Assembly (NCBI GenBank): GCA_963974935.1
Contig: CAXBEV010000017.1
Location: 3,647 to 67,646 of the forward strand
Source of the DNA: UBA4479 sp963974935
GTDB lineage: Bacteria; Pseudomonadota; Alphaproteobacteria; Rhodospirillales; Casp-alpha2
Length of the DNA: 64,000 nt
Direction: 5' to 3'
Below are positions 16,824 to 25,437 of the stretch, piece by piece. The notes beneath the pieces are model-generated. The model did no database searches and was not told the origin of the DNA. It saw only the letters and a program-made list of their open reading frames with translations. Positions within the stretch are counted from its first letter, which is position 1; each line of letters begins with the position of its first letter. The translations under genes and the position numbers were made by a program.

Positions 16824-16853
16824 ATACCCCTATACAATCTTATAGGGTATAAT
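16824..16853. promoter_or_regulatory. Operator-like inverted repeat overlapping a -10 box between divergent small genes
   Basis: ATACCCCTATA (16824-16834) and TATAGGGTAT (16841-16850) form a near-perfect inverted repeat with a 6-base centre. The right arm overlaps a TATAAT (16848-16853) placed suitably as a -10 element for the 49-codon gene at 16899. A regulator bound here could control both directions. Confidence 0.45.
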
Positions 16854-16898
16854 CCCGAGTGTTGCGACCCGCTTTTAAGTCCAAACGGAGTTTAAATA

Positions 16899-17048
16899 AT
16901 GGCTAAAAATGAGAAAACGTCGAAGTCTGTTGCCTCCAAAGCATCTAAAATCTTGCGCGATCCCAAATCATCGAAGCAAGCTAAAAGCGTAGCAGCCTCA
17001 GCACTCACGCAAGCGCCAGACCGAAAAGGTAAGTCAAAAAAGAGATAG
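16899..17048 (+). CDS. 49-residue Lys/Ser/Ala-rich mini-protein
   Basis: ATG at 16899, stop TAG at 17046-17048, with ACGGAG 8 nt upstream. The product is extremely rich in Lys, Ser and Ala (MAKNEKTSKSVASKASKILR and onward, ending in KGKSKKR), with no signal peptide or membrane segment. The core SVASKASKIL...AKSVAASAL aligns with the core of the divergently transcribed 97-residue protein. The conserved-looking sequence and good ribosome site argue that it is real. Function unknown; it could regulate or neutralise the adjacent module. Confidence 0.65.
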   Translation: MAKNEKTSKSVASKASKILRDPKSSKQAKSVAASALTQAPDRKGKSKKR

Positions 17049-17363
17049 TACTACTATGCGTTTAACATGTGCACTTGACCCGATCGCTTTGGAAACTCGT
17101 TCATTTTAACCCTGGGGAAATGAAGTCGAAGGGGGTAAAAAACAAAGGGTCATCAATGTTTGCTAAAAATGTAAAAACGATGACCTTTTAACAAATTTTA
17201 GCATCCGAACGTTCTTTTAGAAAAACAGCTGAGCGCTACAGAGCATTTGCTATTGTGGCGAACAAAAACTTTGCGCGGTAATGTTTCTTATTCGCCTTCC
17301 CAAAATCTACTTGCTGATAATTCCCTCCTTCGACCTCCGACGAATCCCAGCTATAGTCTCCAC
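17049..17363. other. 315-bp gap with a terminator-like hairpin
   Basis: AT-rich spacer between the 49-codon gene and the cupin gene. It contains AAAGGGTCATC (17144-17154) and the complementary GATGACCTTTT (17179-17189), a stem followed by T residues that could end transcription of the 49-codon gene, though the loop is long (24 bases). Nothing else was recognised. Confidence 0.45.
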
Positions 17364-17759
17364 ATGGAAAATGCCGACGACAAAGCCGCCGATCTCCGCC
17401 CGTGGCAGGGGCAGTTTGAGGTCAACAACGTCACCGTCGTCGCCGAGACGCCCGAGCTGCGGGTGTTGGAGCTGACGCTTGATCCGGGTGAGTGCGTGCC
17501 GTGGCATGCGCACCCGTCGAACGCGGATATCTTTTACTGCATCGAAGGCGTGATCGACGTGCACGAAAAGATGCCGGAAACAGTGGTTCGGCTCGATGTT
17601 GGGGCGACGCATACGGTGCCCGAGCGGCGCGCGCATCTGGTGCACAATCCTAGCGGGGTGCGGGCGCGGTTTTTGAACATTCAAGGCCCCGGCGCTTACG
17701 ACTACCTGCCCATCGGCGATCAGGTGCAGCCTGAATTTACCCCCAAGGCCGCGACCTAA
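17364..17759 (+). CDS. Small cupin-domain protein
   Basis: A 131-residue single-domain cupin. The frame extends upstream to 17247, but the ATG at 17364 (MENADDKAADLRPW) gives a normal cupin length. Metal-ligand motifs are WHAHPSNADIFYCIEG (His-x-His with downstream Glu) and the second cupin motif around HLVHNPSG. The stop overlaps the ATG of the methyltransferase by one base (TAATG), so the two are co-translated. The substrate cannot be told; cupins of this size are often metal-dependent isomerases or dioxygenase-like proteins. Confidence 0.75.
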   Translation: MENADDKAADLRPWQGQFEVNNVTVVAETPELRVLELTLDPGECVPWHAHPSNADIFYCIEGVIDVHEKMPETVVRLDVGATHTVPERRAHLVHNPSGVRARFLNIQGPGAYDYLPIGDQVQPEFTPKAAT

Positions 17760-18397
17760 TGGACCCGGATTTCTGGCACGACCGCTGGCAGACCAACAAG
17801 ATCGCGTTCCATGAAAAGAACGGCAATCCCCTGCTCGTCAAGCATCTGGATGTGTTGGCGCTGCCGCCCGGTGGGCGCGTGTTCGTGCCGTTGTGCGGCA
17901 AGACGCTGGATATCGGTTGGCTGCTGTCGCAAGGCTTTCGTGTCGTCGGCGTGGAGTTGGTGGAGTCGGCGATTGTGCAATTGTTCGATGAACTGGGCAT
18001 GACGCCGCAGATCAACCGGGACGGACCGCTTATGTGCTACCGCGCCGACAATTTGGATATCTTCGTCGGCGATTTCTTTGCGCTGTCACAAACCGTGCTG
18101 GGGCCGGTGGATGCGGTGTTCGACCGCGCCGCCTATGTGGCGCTGCCGGCGGAGATGCGCCCGCGCTACGGTGCGCATTTAATGGCGATCACCGGGGCGG
18201 CGCGGCAGATGCTGCTGACCTTCGAATACGACCAGACGCAAATGGACGGCCCGCCGTTTTCGGTCGAGGCCGACGAGGTCGCGGCGCGCTATGGGGATCG
18301 CTTCGTGGTCACGCTGATCGACCGGGTCGAAATCCGCGGCGGCCTAAAGGGCCTGGTGCCGGCGACGGCGGCGGTGTGGCTGTTGATGCCCCGGTAA
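17759..18397 (+). CDS. tpm: Thiopurine S-methyltransferase
   Basis: A 212-residue SAM-dependent methyltransferase of the TPMT family. The N-terminus FWHDRWQTNKIAFHE, PLCGKTLDIGWLLSQGFRVVGVELVESAI and the later PVDAVFDRAAYVALPAEMR are characteristic. Bacterial members methylate thiopurines or detoxify selenium and tellurium oxyanions; the natural substrate here is unknown. It is translationally coupled to the cupin gene upstream. Confidence 0.9.
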   Translation: MDPDFWHDRWQTNKIAFHEKNGNPLLVKHLDVLALPPGGRVFVPLCGKTLDIGWLLSQGFRVVGVELVESAIVQLFDELGMTPQINRDGPLMCYRADNLDIFVGDFFALSQTVLGPVDAVFDRAAYVALPAEMRPRYGAHLMAITGAARQMLLTFEYDQTQMDGPPFSVEADEVAARYGDRFVVTLIDRVEIRGGLKGLVPATAAVWLLMPR

Positions 18398-18412
18398 TGT
18401 GATGAAAGATGT

Positions 18413-18477
18413 CGTCATTCCCGCGTAGGCGGGAATCCATCGCGAACATGGATCCCCGCCTGCGCGGGGATGACGGG
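18413..18477. repeat. Intergenic palindromic repeat, family B, copy 3
   Basis: CGTCATTCCCGCGTAGGCGG pairs with CCGCCTGCGCGGGGATGACG around a CATCGCGAACATGGATC centre. It lies between the convergent tpm and HpaB-type genes and may act as a bidirectional terminator. Confidence 0.85.
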
Positions 18478-18537
18478 TGTTTAGGGGATGACGGGTGGCT
18501 TATAGCTGGCCCGTCAAACACGCCGGACGCCGCACCC

Positions 18538-20094
18538 CTACTCCGCCGCGTCCTTCTTCGGTGTCGAAATATCGGTCAGCAGGAAATCTGGGACACGGCA
18601 GCCGATGGTGCAGCAGCGGCCGGGTTGGCGGTCGGCATTTTTGCCGTCGCTGCGCTCGACCAAGTCGCGGTCCATCAGTTGCTGTACGATCTCTTTTTTC
18701 TCGCCGATCGGATAATTACGCCAGATTTCCTTTTTCATGGCTTCGGGCGAGCCGCCGCCGTGCAGCGAGATCACCGAATACCAGCCGCCCTGGTGGCTCG
18801 CCGTCAGGTCTTCCATCAGGCGCGCGGTCTGCAGGCGTTGTGAGGCCGGGACGTGCGGGTTGGCCTGCAGCACGGCGTCGAGCGTGCCGGCGGTCTCGGG
18901 GTTATGGTCTTCGTCGGGGCCCGGCAGCGTCACGATCAGGCCGCCCGACACCGTGTGCGCAAGCCGATGCATGTCATAAATCTGCGTCGCCATCAGAAGC
19001 TTGCCGATGTTGGAAAACACGGGCTCGGGCATGATGTTGCCCGACCCGTCTTTCTGCCCGTAGGTCGAGGCCGCGACGCCGGTCGCGAAAAAGCCTTCGA
19101 CGATTTTGATCAACTCCACCATGTCGTTGCGCAAATGGCTGTGCTTGTTGGGATCGAGGCCGTTCGCCTCAATCATCAAGGCGCCTGCGCCGATCAGCAG
19201 ATCGCCGAAGCCGGCGCGGGCCGCGATGCAGGAATGGCGGTGATGCGTCGCATAGTTATAGGTGATGTGCTGCGACATCTCGGTCTCGCCGTTCAGGAAC
19301 ACATGCTCCATCGGCACGAACACCTTGTCGAAAATCACCGAGCCGGTGGTCTGGCCGTAACGCTTTGAAAACACCGCAGCATCTTCGCCGGGGCGACCGG
19401 CTTGGCGGGCCGCGATGGTGACGCCCTCGGCATCGATCGGCACATAGCAGCAGACCGCGAACGCTTTGTCTTCGGGGGTCATGGCGCGGCATGGCATCAC
19501 CAGGAATCCGTGCACATAGGGCGCAGACGTGACGATGGCTTTGACGCCGGAAATGACGATGCCGTCGGCGCGTTCTTCGACGACATGCACATAGGTGTCG
19601 GGGTTGGTTTGCTGGTGCGGCTTTTTCTGCCGCTCACCTTTGGCGTCGGTCATGGCGATGGCGTAGTTCTCGCCGGAAGCTTGGGTCTCGATCATAAACG
19701 CGCGAAAGCGCTCAAAATACTTGGTGCCAAGCTCGGCATCGCAGCGCTTGGTCGCTTGATAGAGGCCGTTGAAGGCATCGTGCACCAAATAGCGTTGCGC
19801 ACAGCCGCTTTCCCGGCACATCAGCCGCACCGCTTCAAGCTTGCGCAGCAGGTCGTCCGGGGTGCGGTCGATTTGTGTCATGCGGTGCACGGTGCGCCCG
19901 GTTTCTTCTTCGATGGCCAACATCAGCGGCGCCAGTTCGGGATCGGCGGCCATGTCGTAGGTCACGCCGATGGCGTTGATGCCCGGCAGCAGCGTCGGCT
20001 CGTCGGCGACGCTGTCGATGCGTCGCCCGTCGACGAACACGCGGGGCTTAAGCGGTCGTAGGCTGTCGCGATACTCTTCGAGTGAATTGATCAT
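18538..20094 (-). CDS. HpaB-type flavoprotein (4-hydroxyphenylacetate 3-hydroxylase / 4-hydroxybutyryl-CoA dehydratase family)
   Basis: A 518-residue member of the FAD-dependent HpaB superfamily, with AGGAGG 7 nt before the ATG. The flavin-fold segments NYAIAMTDAKG, GIVISGVKAIVTSAPYVHGFLVMP and GFGDLLIGAGALMIEANG are clear. The overall match is closest to the 4-hydroxybutyryl-CoA dehydratase branch, but of the four Fe-S ligands of that enzyme (Cys99, Cys103, His292, Cys299, from memory) only the first Cys (Cys98) and the His (His285) appear kept, with Tyr102 and Ala292 at the other two. A cluster-free hydroxylase or dehydratase is therefore likelier. It ends an operon with a CoA transferase and a CoA-ester lyase, so the substrate may be an acyl-CoA. 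Confidence 0.8.
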   Translation of the reverse strand: MINSLEEYRDSLRPLKPRVFVDGRRIDSVADEPTLLPGINAIGVTYDMAADPELAPLMLAIEEETGRTVHRMTQIDRTPDDLLRKLEAVRLMCRESGCAQRYLVHDAFNGLYQATKRCDAELGTKYFERFRAFMIETQASGENYAIAMTDAKGERQKKPHQQTNPDTYVHVVEERADGIVISGVKAIVTSAPYVHGFLVMPCRAMTPEDKAFAVCCYVPIDAEGVTIAARQAGRPGEDAAVFSKRYGQTTGSVIFDKVFVPMEHVFLNGETEMSQHITYNYATHHRHSCIAARAGFGDLLIGAGALMIEANGLDPNKHSHLRNDMVELIKIVEGFFATGVAASTYGQKDGSGNIMPEPVFSNIGKLLMATQIYDMHRLAHTVSGGLIVTLPGPDEDHNPETAGTLDAVLQANPHVPASQRLQTARLMEDLTASHQGGWYSVISLHGGGSPEAMKKEIWRNYPIGEKKEIVQQLMDRDLVERSDGKNADRQPGRCCTIGCRVPDFLLTDISTPKKDAAE

Positions 20095-20144
20095 GGCGTT
20101 TCCTCCTGCATATTTATGCGCTGATATGCATATTTTGCGGAATT

Positions 20145-21032
20145 TTACAGCTTACCGAGTGATTTCAATGTGTTGGCGAGTGCGACTGTGCGTCGTGCAA
20201 TTTCAACAATCGGATAATCGACGAAATAGCCATCGACCTGGATCGAGGCGACGCCGGCTTTTTCGGCTTCATCGAACGCGGCGACGATTTTCTCGGCGAA
20301 CGCGATGGCCTCGGCATCCGGTGCGAACGTCGTATTGGCGGCGGTGATTTGGTCCGGGTGGATGGTCATCTTGCCCTGAAAGCCCAAATCCCGCGCGGTC
20401 ACACACGATGCCGCATAGGCCTCGGCTTCCTTGATGTGAATGAAGACGGTATCGACCGGTGGCTCAAGCCCGCCCAGTCGGGACGCGAGCACCATTTCTG
20501 ACCGCGCCGGTAACAATTCACCCTCGGCCATCGACCAACTGATACCGAGATCGCGGGTGTAATCCCCTGCCCCAAACGCCAGTCGGCGCACGCGCGTGAC
20601 GCCGGCGGTCGCGATCGCGCGGACCGCAGCCATGCCTTTTGCGGTTTCGATGATCGGCATCAAATCGATGCTGCCGGCTTCAAGCTCACGTTCGCGTTCA
20701 AGATTACTGATCAGCCAGTCGGCGGATTGCAGATCGGCGACGCTTTCGATTTTTGGCAGCACGATCCCGTCCAGCGCATCACACACCACGGCGCAGATAT
20801 CGCCGTAGCAGAATGGCGTGTCGTAGGCGTTGACCCGCACATACGCGGCGGTGTCGCGGGGCACGTTCAAGGTGGCGCGCACCAGATCGCGTGTGGCGAC
20901 TTTTTCAACGAGCGCGACGGCATCCTCCAGATCAAGGATCACCGCGTCGGTATTCAGGCTCAGCGCCTTTTCGACACGCCTCGGGTGGTTGCCGGGCGTA
21001 AATAAATAGGTGCGGTGTGCATGCGGTCTCAT
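20145..21032 (-). CDS. CoA-ester lyase of the HpcH/HpaI-CitE family
   Basis: A 295-residue TIM-barrel lyase related to citrate lyase beta, malyl-CoA and citramalyl-CoA lyases, which split 3-hydroxyacyl-CoAs. The motifs RTYLFTPGNHPRRVEKAL, VILDLEDAV (Mg-binding), YVRVNAYDT, VLPKIES and LMPIIETAKG are typical. The start overlaps the CoA-transferase stop by 4 bp, and the HpaB-type gene follows 50 bp downstream. Together they suggest degradation of an organic acid through its CoA ester; the precise substrate is not readable. Confidence 0.88.
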   Translation of the reverse strand: MRPHAHRTYLFTPGNHPRRVEKALSLNTDAVILDLEDAVALVEKVATRDLVRATLNVPRDTAAYVRVNAYDTPFCYGDICAVVCDALDGIVLPKIESVADLQSADWLISNLERERELEAGSIDLMPIIETAKGMAAVRAIATAGVTRVRRLAFGAGDYTRDLGISWSMAEGELLPARSEMVLASRLGGLEPPVDTVFIHIKEAEAYAASCVTARDLGFQGKMTIHPDQITAANTTFAPDAEAIAFAEKIVAAFDEAEKAGVASIQVDGYFVDYPIVEIARRTVALANTLKSLGKL

Positions 21033-22234
21033 ATCACGCCCTCAGATTTCAGTTTTTCGCGCTCGTCCGGCGCCAAGCCGAGCCAGTCGCCATAGACGAT
21101 GTCGTTAAAATCCCCCAGCGCTGGGCCCAGCGATGTGACCTCGCCCGGCGTTGCCGACAAGCGCGGCAGCGCAGCGGGCACGGTCACGTCGCCAATGCCG
21201 GGCACGTTCACCGTGGTCAGCGTGCCGCGCGCTTGGAAGTGCGGGTCGGCGAAGATGTCGGCGATGGAATTGATCGGCCCGGCGGGCACGCCGTGCTCGG
21301 TACAGACATCGATGACCTGTTCACGGGACATGGATGTGGTCCAGGCCTCAACCTCGGCCAAGACCACTTTTCGGCCCGCCAAACGGTCGATCTGATCGCC
21401 ATATCTTTCTTTTAAATCAGGGCGTTGCATGGCACTGCACAGACGATGGAACATCTTGTCGGTGGTGCAGGCGATGGACAGATACTGGCCGTCGCCGGCC
21501 GGAAAGTGGCCGTGCGGACAGGCGTTGACGGTGCCGGTGCCTTCGGGCTCGCGCACAAAGCCGTCCTGCGCATAGCGGGGGGCGATTTCGTCCAGCACGC
21601 GGAACACGCTTTCATAGAGTGCGCAGTCGATCACCTGCCCGACCCCGGTGGCATCCTTGTGGCGGAGTGCCATCATGATGCCGATGCAGCCGTACATGCC
21701 GGTCATGTAGTCACCTAAACTGGTCGAGCCCGGTGTCACCGGAGTCTCGCCCGGATTGCCCGCCAGATAGGTCAAACCGCCATAGGCATGCGCGATCCGC
21801 GCGAACCCTGGGCGGTCTTTGTAAGGCCCGGTCTGGCCATAGCCGGATACGCGCAGCAAAACCAATCCCGGATTGATCGCTGACAACACATCCCAGCCCA
21901 GTCCCCACTTTTCGAGTGTGCCCGGACGAAAATTCTCGGTCACCACATCGGCGTCTTTGACCAGCCTTTTGAACAGCTCGGCGCCGCGCGGATCGCGCAA
22001 GTTCAACGTGATGGAATGCTTGTTGCGCGCCTCGGTTAGCCACGCCAAGGAGCGGTCGGGTTCAGCGGTCTTGGTGCCGTAGCGCCGCCATGGGTCGCCG
22101 CCTTCGGGCAACTCGATCTTGATTACCTCGGCGCCGAACTCGCTGAGAATGGTGGCGGCAAAGGGGGCTGCGATAAAGCTCGCGATGTCGAGGACCCGGA
22201 CGCCACTGAGTGGCTTTTTGTCGGTATCAGTCAT
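21029..22234 (-). CDS. CaiB/BaiF (class III) CoA-transferase
   Basis: A 401-residue family III CoA-transferase that moves CoA between carboxylic acids. The ATG at 22234 (MTDTDKKPLSGVRVLDI) gives the normal family start; the frame runs further upstream to 22309. Recognisable parts are FAATILSEFGAEVIKIELPEGGDPWR, LAWLTEARNKHSITLNLRDPRG, DVVTENFRPGTLEKWG and GDYMTGMYGCIGIMMALRHKDATG; the catalytic Asp lies in the ENFRPG to TSLGDYMTG region. First gene of the three-gene CoA operon, coupled by ATGA to the lyase. Confidence 0.9.
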   Translation of the reverse strand: MTDTDKKPLSGVRVLDIASFIAAPFAATILSEFGAEVIKIELPEGGDPWRRYGTKTAEPDRSLAWLTEARNKHSITLNLRDPRGAELFKRLVKDADVVTENFRPGTLEKWGLGWDVLSAINPGLVLLRVSGYGQTGPYKDRPGFARIAHAYGGLTYLAGNPGETPVTPGSTSLGDYMTGMYGCIGIMMALRHKDATGVGQVIDCALYESVFRVLDEIAPRYAQDGFVREPEGTGTVNACPHGHFPAGDGQYLSIACTTDKMFHRLCSAMQRPDLKERYGDQIDRLAGRKVVLAEVEAWTTSMSREQVIDVCTEHGVPAGPINSIADIFADPHFQARGTLTTVNVPGIGDVTVPAALPRLSATPGEVTSLGPALGDFNDIVYGDWLGLAPDEREKLKSEGVI

Positions 22235-22317
22235 GGTTTGATGGTGTTCCCTCTTTTTTTCAATCGTGCGGGCTTTGGGGAGATTTATCAAGTATGCAAC
22301 TGGGCGCACGACGCTAT

Positions 22318-22410
22318 GGGGAGGTCCCGGATACGCTCTGCGTTCCGGGATGACGATTTTTTAATACCTCGTCATCCTGGGCGAGCACCGCGAGACCCGG
22401 GACCTCCCCC
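22318..22410. repeat. Intergenic palindromic repeat, family A, copy 2
   Basis: GGGGAGGTCCCGG at the left and CCGGGACCTCCCC at the right, with the same inner arms as copy 1 (CCGGGATGACG / CGTCATCCTGG). It fills the gap between the divergent CoA-transferase and quinone reductase genes, so any promoter for either gene lies in or next to it. Confidence 0.85.
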
Positions 22411-22445
22411 TTGACCACGCCCCCGCAATATCGCTTGATCGCCGG

Positions 22446-23147
22446 ATGCACATCCACCTTGTCCACGCCCACCCCGAGCCGAAATCGTTCACGGCCGCCA
22501 TGCGCGACGTGATTATTAAGACGCTTGAGTCCGAAGGCCACAGCGTCACCGTGTCGGATTTGTATGCGATGGATTTTAATCCGGTCGCGTCCGCCGCAGA
22601 CTTCGGCACGCGCCGCAATCCGGACCATCTGACCTATGCGCTGGAGCAGCGGCACAATTACCAAGCCGGCACTCTTGCGCCCGATATCGCCGACGAGATT
22701 GAGCGCGTGTTGGCCGCGGATATGCTCGGCTTCACGTTTCCGCTGCATTGGTTCGGCACGCCGGCGATCTTAAAGGGCTGGATCGAACGGGTGATGATTT
22801 CTGGGCCGTTTTACGGTGGTAAGCGGGTTTATGGCGCGGGTGGCTTGGCGGGCAAGCGCGCCTTCACGGCGTTCGGTCTGGGCGGTCGACCGCATATGTT
22901 CGGCCCCGATAGCCTTCATGGTTCTCTTGAGTCCGGCATGATGAAGCATTTTTTCCAAGGCACGCTCGGCTATGTCGGCTTAGAAGTGATCGCGCCGTTC
23001 ATCGCCTGGCATGTGCCTTATGTCAGCGATGCGGACCGGACGCAGATGCTGGATGATTTGGCGACCTATGTGCGCACGCTGGATGATCAGCCGCGCCTTG
23101 AAATGCCGGACCTTGCGGATTTTAACGAGACATTTAAGCCGATTTGA
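22446..23147 (+). CDS. NAD(P)H quinone oxidoreductase, flavodoxin-like fold
   Basis: A 233-residue flavoprotein of the NQO/KefF/MdaB group that reduces quinones by two electrons. It opens with the beta-strand and FMN/FAD phosphate loop HIHLVHAHPEPKSFTAAM and has the DLYAMDFNPV and FTFPLHWFGTPAILKGWIERV segments of the family, then a GKRAFTAFGLGG turn. No strong ribosome site precedes the ATG. Stand-alone gene downstream of a palindromic repeat; the multicopper oxidase follows 85 bp later in the same direction. Confidence 0.88.
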   Translation: MHIHLVHAHPEPKSFTAAMRDVIIKTLESEGHSVTVSDLYAMDFNPVASAADFGTRRNPDHLTYALEQRHNYQAGTLAPDIADEIERVLAADMLGFTFPLHWFGTPAILKGWIERVMISGPFYGGKRVYGAGGLAGKRAFTAFGLGGRPHMFGPDSLHGSLESGMMKHFFQGTLGYVGLEVIAPFIAWHVPYVSDADRTQMLDDLATYVRTLDDQPRLEMPDLADFNETFKPI

Positions 23148-23232
23148 GGGCGTCGCTTTAAGACTCCCTTGACCTTCCAGTTACCGGCAACCTTATCAAT
23201 GTCGCATTCAAAATTTTAGGGCGCTTAAAAAG

Positions 23233-24636
23233 ATGAAAAGACGTGACTTCCTGACCGCAAGTGCGGCGCTTTCGGCAAGTATGATGTTGCCCCGATTTGC
23301 GATGGCGGCTGCAGCGCCGATGATCACCGTGCGCCCTGCCCCGGCGATGGCGCCGTTGATGGGCGTAGGCAAGCCCGAGACCGCCGTCTGGGCCTATGGC
23401 AAAAGTGTGCCCGGGCCGGTGATCCGAATTCCACGCGCAAAGCCCGTGCATATCCGGCTGGAAAACGGCCTAGAGCAAGCGACCACGGTGCATTGGCACG
23501 GCATCCGCTTAGAAAACGCCATGGATGGTGTGCCCGGCTTTACGCAATCTGCCGTCGCCCCCGGCGCGGCATTTGATTACCGCTTCACGGCGCCGGATGC
23601 CGGGACGTATTGGTATCACTCGCACGAGAAATCCTGGGAACAGGTTGCGCGCGGGCTTTATGGCCCTTTGATTGTCGAAGAAGACACCCCTGTTGCCGTC
23701 GATACCGAGCACATGTTTATCGTCGATGATTGGCGGCTCGGCGACGACGGCGCGATCGCGCAAGACATGGGCGCACTGCGCGATGCGGCGCACGGTGGGC
23801 GGCTTGGGAACTGGCTGACGGTCAACGGCCTGACCGCACCGAAGTTGGCGGTGCGACCCGGTACACGCCTTCGCTTGCGCTGTATATCTGCGGCGAATGC
23901 GCGGATCATGGCGTTTCGGTTTCCAGGTGTTGCCGTGCATGTGATCGCCGTCGACGGACAGCCGTTGGCGGCGCCGGAAACCCTTGAAGATGCGCTTTTG
24001 CTGGCACCGGCGCAGCGCACGGATTTGGTGATCGATATCCCGAGCGATGCTGCGGGCGAGATCGTCATCGAAGAAGTGTCGACGGCCGAGCCGATTAAGG
24101 CGGCAAGCTTCAACGTGAGCGGTGCACCGATACGCAACGCGGCACCGTCTGACATGGTGCGCCTTCCGCCTAATCCGTTAAACGGGCACAGCCTTGATCT
24201 TGATGGCGCGTTGAATGTCGATTTGGTGATGGAAGGTGGCGCCATGGGTCAGTTGGCCAAGGCGACCTATCAAGGACAACTGTTCGATATGCGCACGCTG
24301 GTCCAGGAAAAAGGCCAGATATGGGCGTTCAATGGTGAAGCCGGCGCTCCCAGCGCGCCGTTGCTGCATGCGCCGCGGGGCCGCACCGTGACGATCAACA
24401 TGATCAACGACACTCGCTGGCCGCACGCGATGCATTTGCACGGCCATCATTTCCAAGTGATCGAACGGGAAGGCATGCCGGTCACCGGCGCACCGTGGCG
24501 CGATACCGAACTGGTCGCCCCGGCTGAGCGCGTCCGTATCGCCTTCGTTGCCGACAATCCCGGCAAATGGCTGTTCCACTGTCACATGCTGGAACACCAC
24601 ATGGCCGGCATGGGTACGTGGATCAATGTCGGCTGA
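23233..24636 (+). CDS. Tat-exported multicopper oxidase
   Basis: A 467-residue laccase-like oxidase. The N-terminus MKRRDFLTASAAL is a twin-arginine signal, so the folded, copper-loaded enzyme would act in the periplasm. All four copper motifs are present: HWHG (87-90), HSH within YWYHSHEK (129-131), HLHG within HAMHLHGHHF (401-404) and HCHMLEHHMAGM (449-460), giving type 1, 2 and 3 copper sites with Met460 as type 1 axial ligand. It may oxidise Cu(I), Mn(II) or phenols; no Met-rich CueO insert is seen. No copper export genes lie nearby. Confidence 0.92.
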   Translation: MKRRDFLTASAALSASMMLPRFAMAAAAPMITVRPAPAMAPLMGVGKPETAVWAYGKSVPGPVIRIPRAKPVHIRLENGLEQATTVHWHGIRLENAMDGVPGFTQSAVAPGAAFDYRFTAPDAGTYWYHSHEKSWEQVARGLYGPLIVEEDTPVAVDTEHMFIVDDWRLGDDGAIAQDMGALRDAAHGGRLGNWLTVNGLTAPKLAVRPGTRLRLRCISAANARIMAFRFPGVAVHVIAVDGQPLAAPETLEDALLLAPAQRTDLVIDIPSDAAGEIVIEEVSTAEPIKAASFNVSGAPIRNAAPSDMVRLPPNPLNGHSLDLDGALNVDLVMEGGAMGQLAKATYQGQLFDMRTLVQEKGQIWAFNGEAGAPSAPLLHAPRGRTVTINMINDTRWPHAMHLHGHHFQVIEREGMPVTGAPWRDTELVAPAERVRIAFVADNPGKWLFHCHMLEHHMAGMGTWINVG

Positions 24637-24660
24637 TATATGTGATATCTCCCCTCCTCC

Positions 24661-24723
24661 CGTCATTCCCGCGCAGGCGGGAATCCATGGGCGCGATGGG
24701 CCCCCGCCTTCGCGGGGGTGACG
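24661..24723. repeat. Intergenic palindromic repeat, family B, copy 4
   Basis: CGTCATTCCCGCGCAGGCGG pairs with CCGCCTTCGCGGGGGTGACG. It lies just after the multicopper oxidase stop and may help end its transcript. Confidence 0.85.
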
Positions 24724-24794
24724 GTCTTTTAAAATACCAAATGTTCGGCGTGTTGGCAGTGGCCACGGCGCCGTCGCATGCGTAAGATGCGCGC

Positions 24795-25406
24795 ATGATG
24801 ATCTTTAAACGCCTCGCCGCGGTTGCGGTTTTGCTTGTGCTCAGTGGCTGTTACATGCCGATCCGTTTTGATGCCGAGATCGATATCAATCGGGCCGGCT
24901 ATTACACGTTCATTTTCGACGGCTACTTGGCCAAGGTTGAGCTTTATCAGGGCCTGCAAGAAGGCAAAATCGAGCGCGAAGAAGAACTGCTGCAGGTCCA
25001 GCAGATCAAAGAAGACTTTGAGCGGGATTCCGCCGTCAGCGGCTTTCAGTACTACGAAAAAGGTCACTTCCGGGTAAAGTACGAGCGCTCGGGCGATCTG
25101 TTGAAGGCGAAGACGATGACGTTCTTCCGCCGCAACGAATATATTCTCGGCATCAGCTATAATAGCGAAACCGGCCAAATTTCAATGCTCGGTAAATCGC
25201 TCAGCCGCGACATCAAAGGCCGTTTGCGTGCAGCGGGTTTGGATACGTCGGGCGAGTTGCGGGTGTTCAGCGATGCCAACGTCGTCAGCCACAACGCGAC
25301 GACGGTCAAACCGTTCCCGTCAAAGGGCCCCGATTACAAGATGTATACGTGGAAAATCCAAAACCTTTTGGCGCCGACGCCTGCGTTGAAGATACAGGCG
25401 CGCTAA
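24795..25406 (+). CDS. Predicted lipoprotein of unknown function
   Basis: A 203-residue protein whose signal peptide ends in the lipobox LSGC, followed by YMPIRFDAEIDINRAGYY. The mature protein has a Glu/Gln-rich helical stretch (LYQGLQEGKIEREEELLQVQ) and then likely beta-strands. No family recognised. A weak hairpin and T-run (GCGCTAAGCGC then eight T, about 25401-25418) overlaps the stop and may terminate transcription. Confidence 0.7.
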   Translation: MMIFKRLAAVAVLLVLSGCYMPIRFDAEIDINRAGYYTFIFDGYLAKVELYQGLQEGKIEREEELLQVQQIKEDFERDSAVSGFQYYEKGHFRVKYERSGDLLKAKTMTFFRRNEYILGISYNSETGQISMLGKSLSRDIKGRLRAAGLDTSGELRVFSDANVVSHNATTVKPFPSKGPDYKMYTWKIQNLLAPTPALKIQAR

Positions 25407-25437
25407 GCGCTTTTTTTTATTCACCATAATAAATGCT

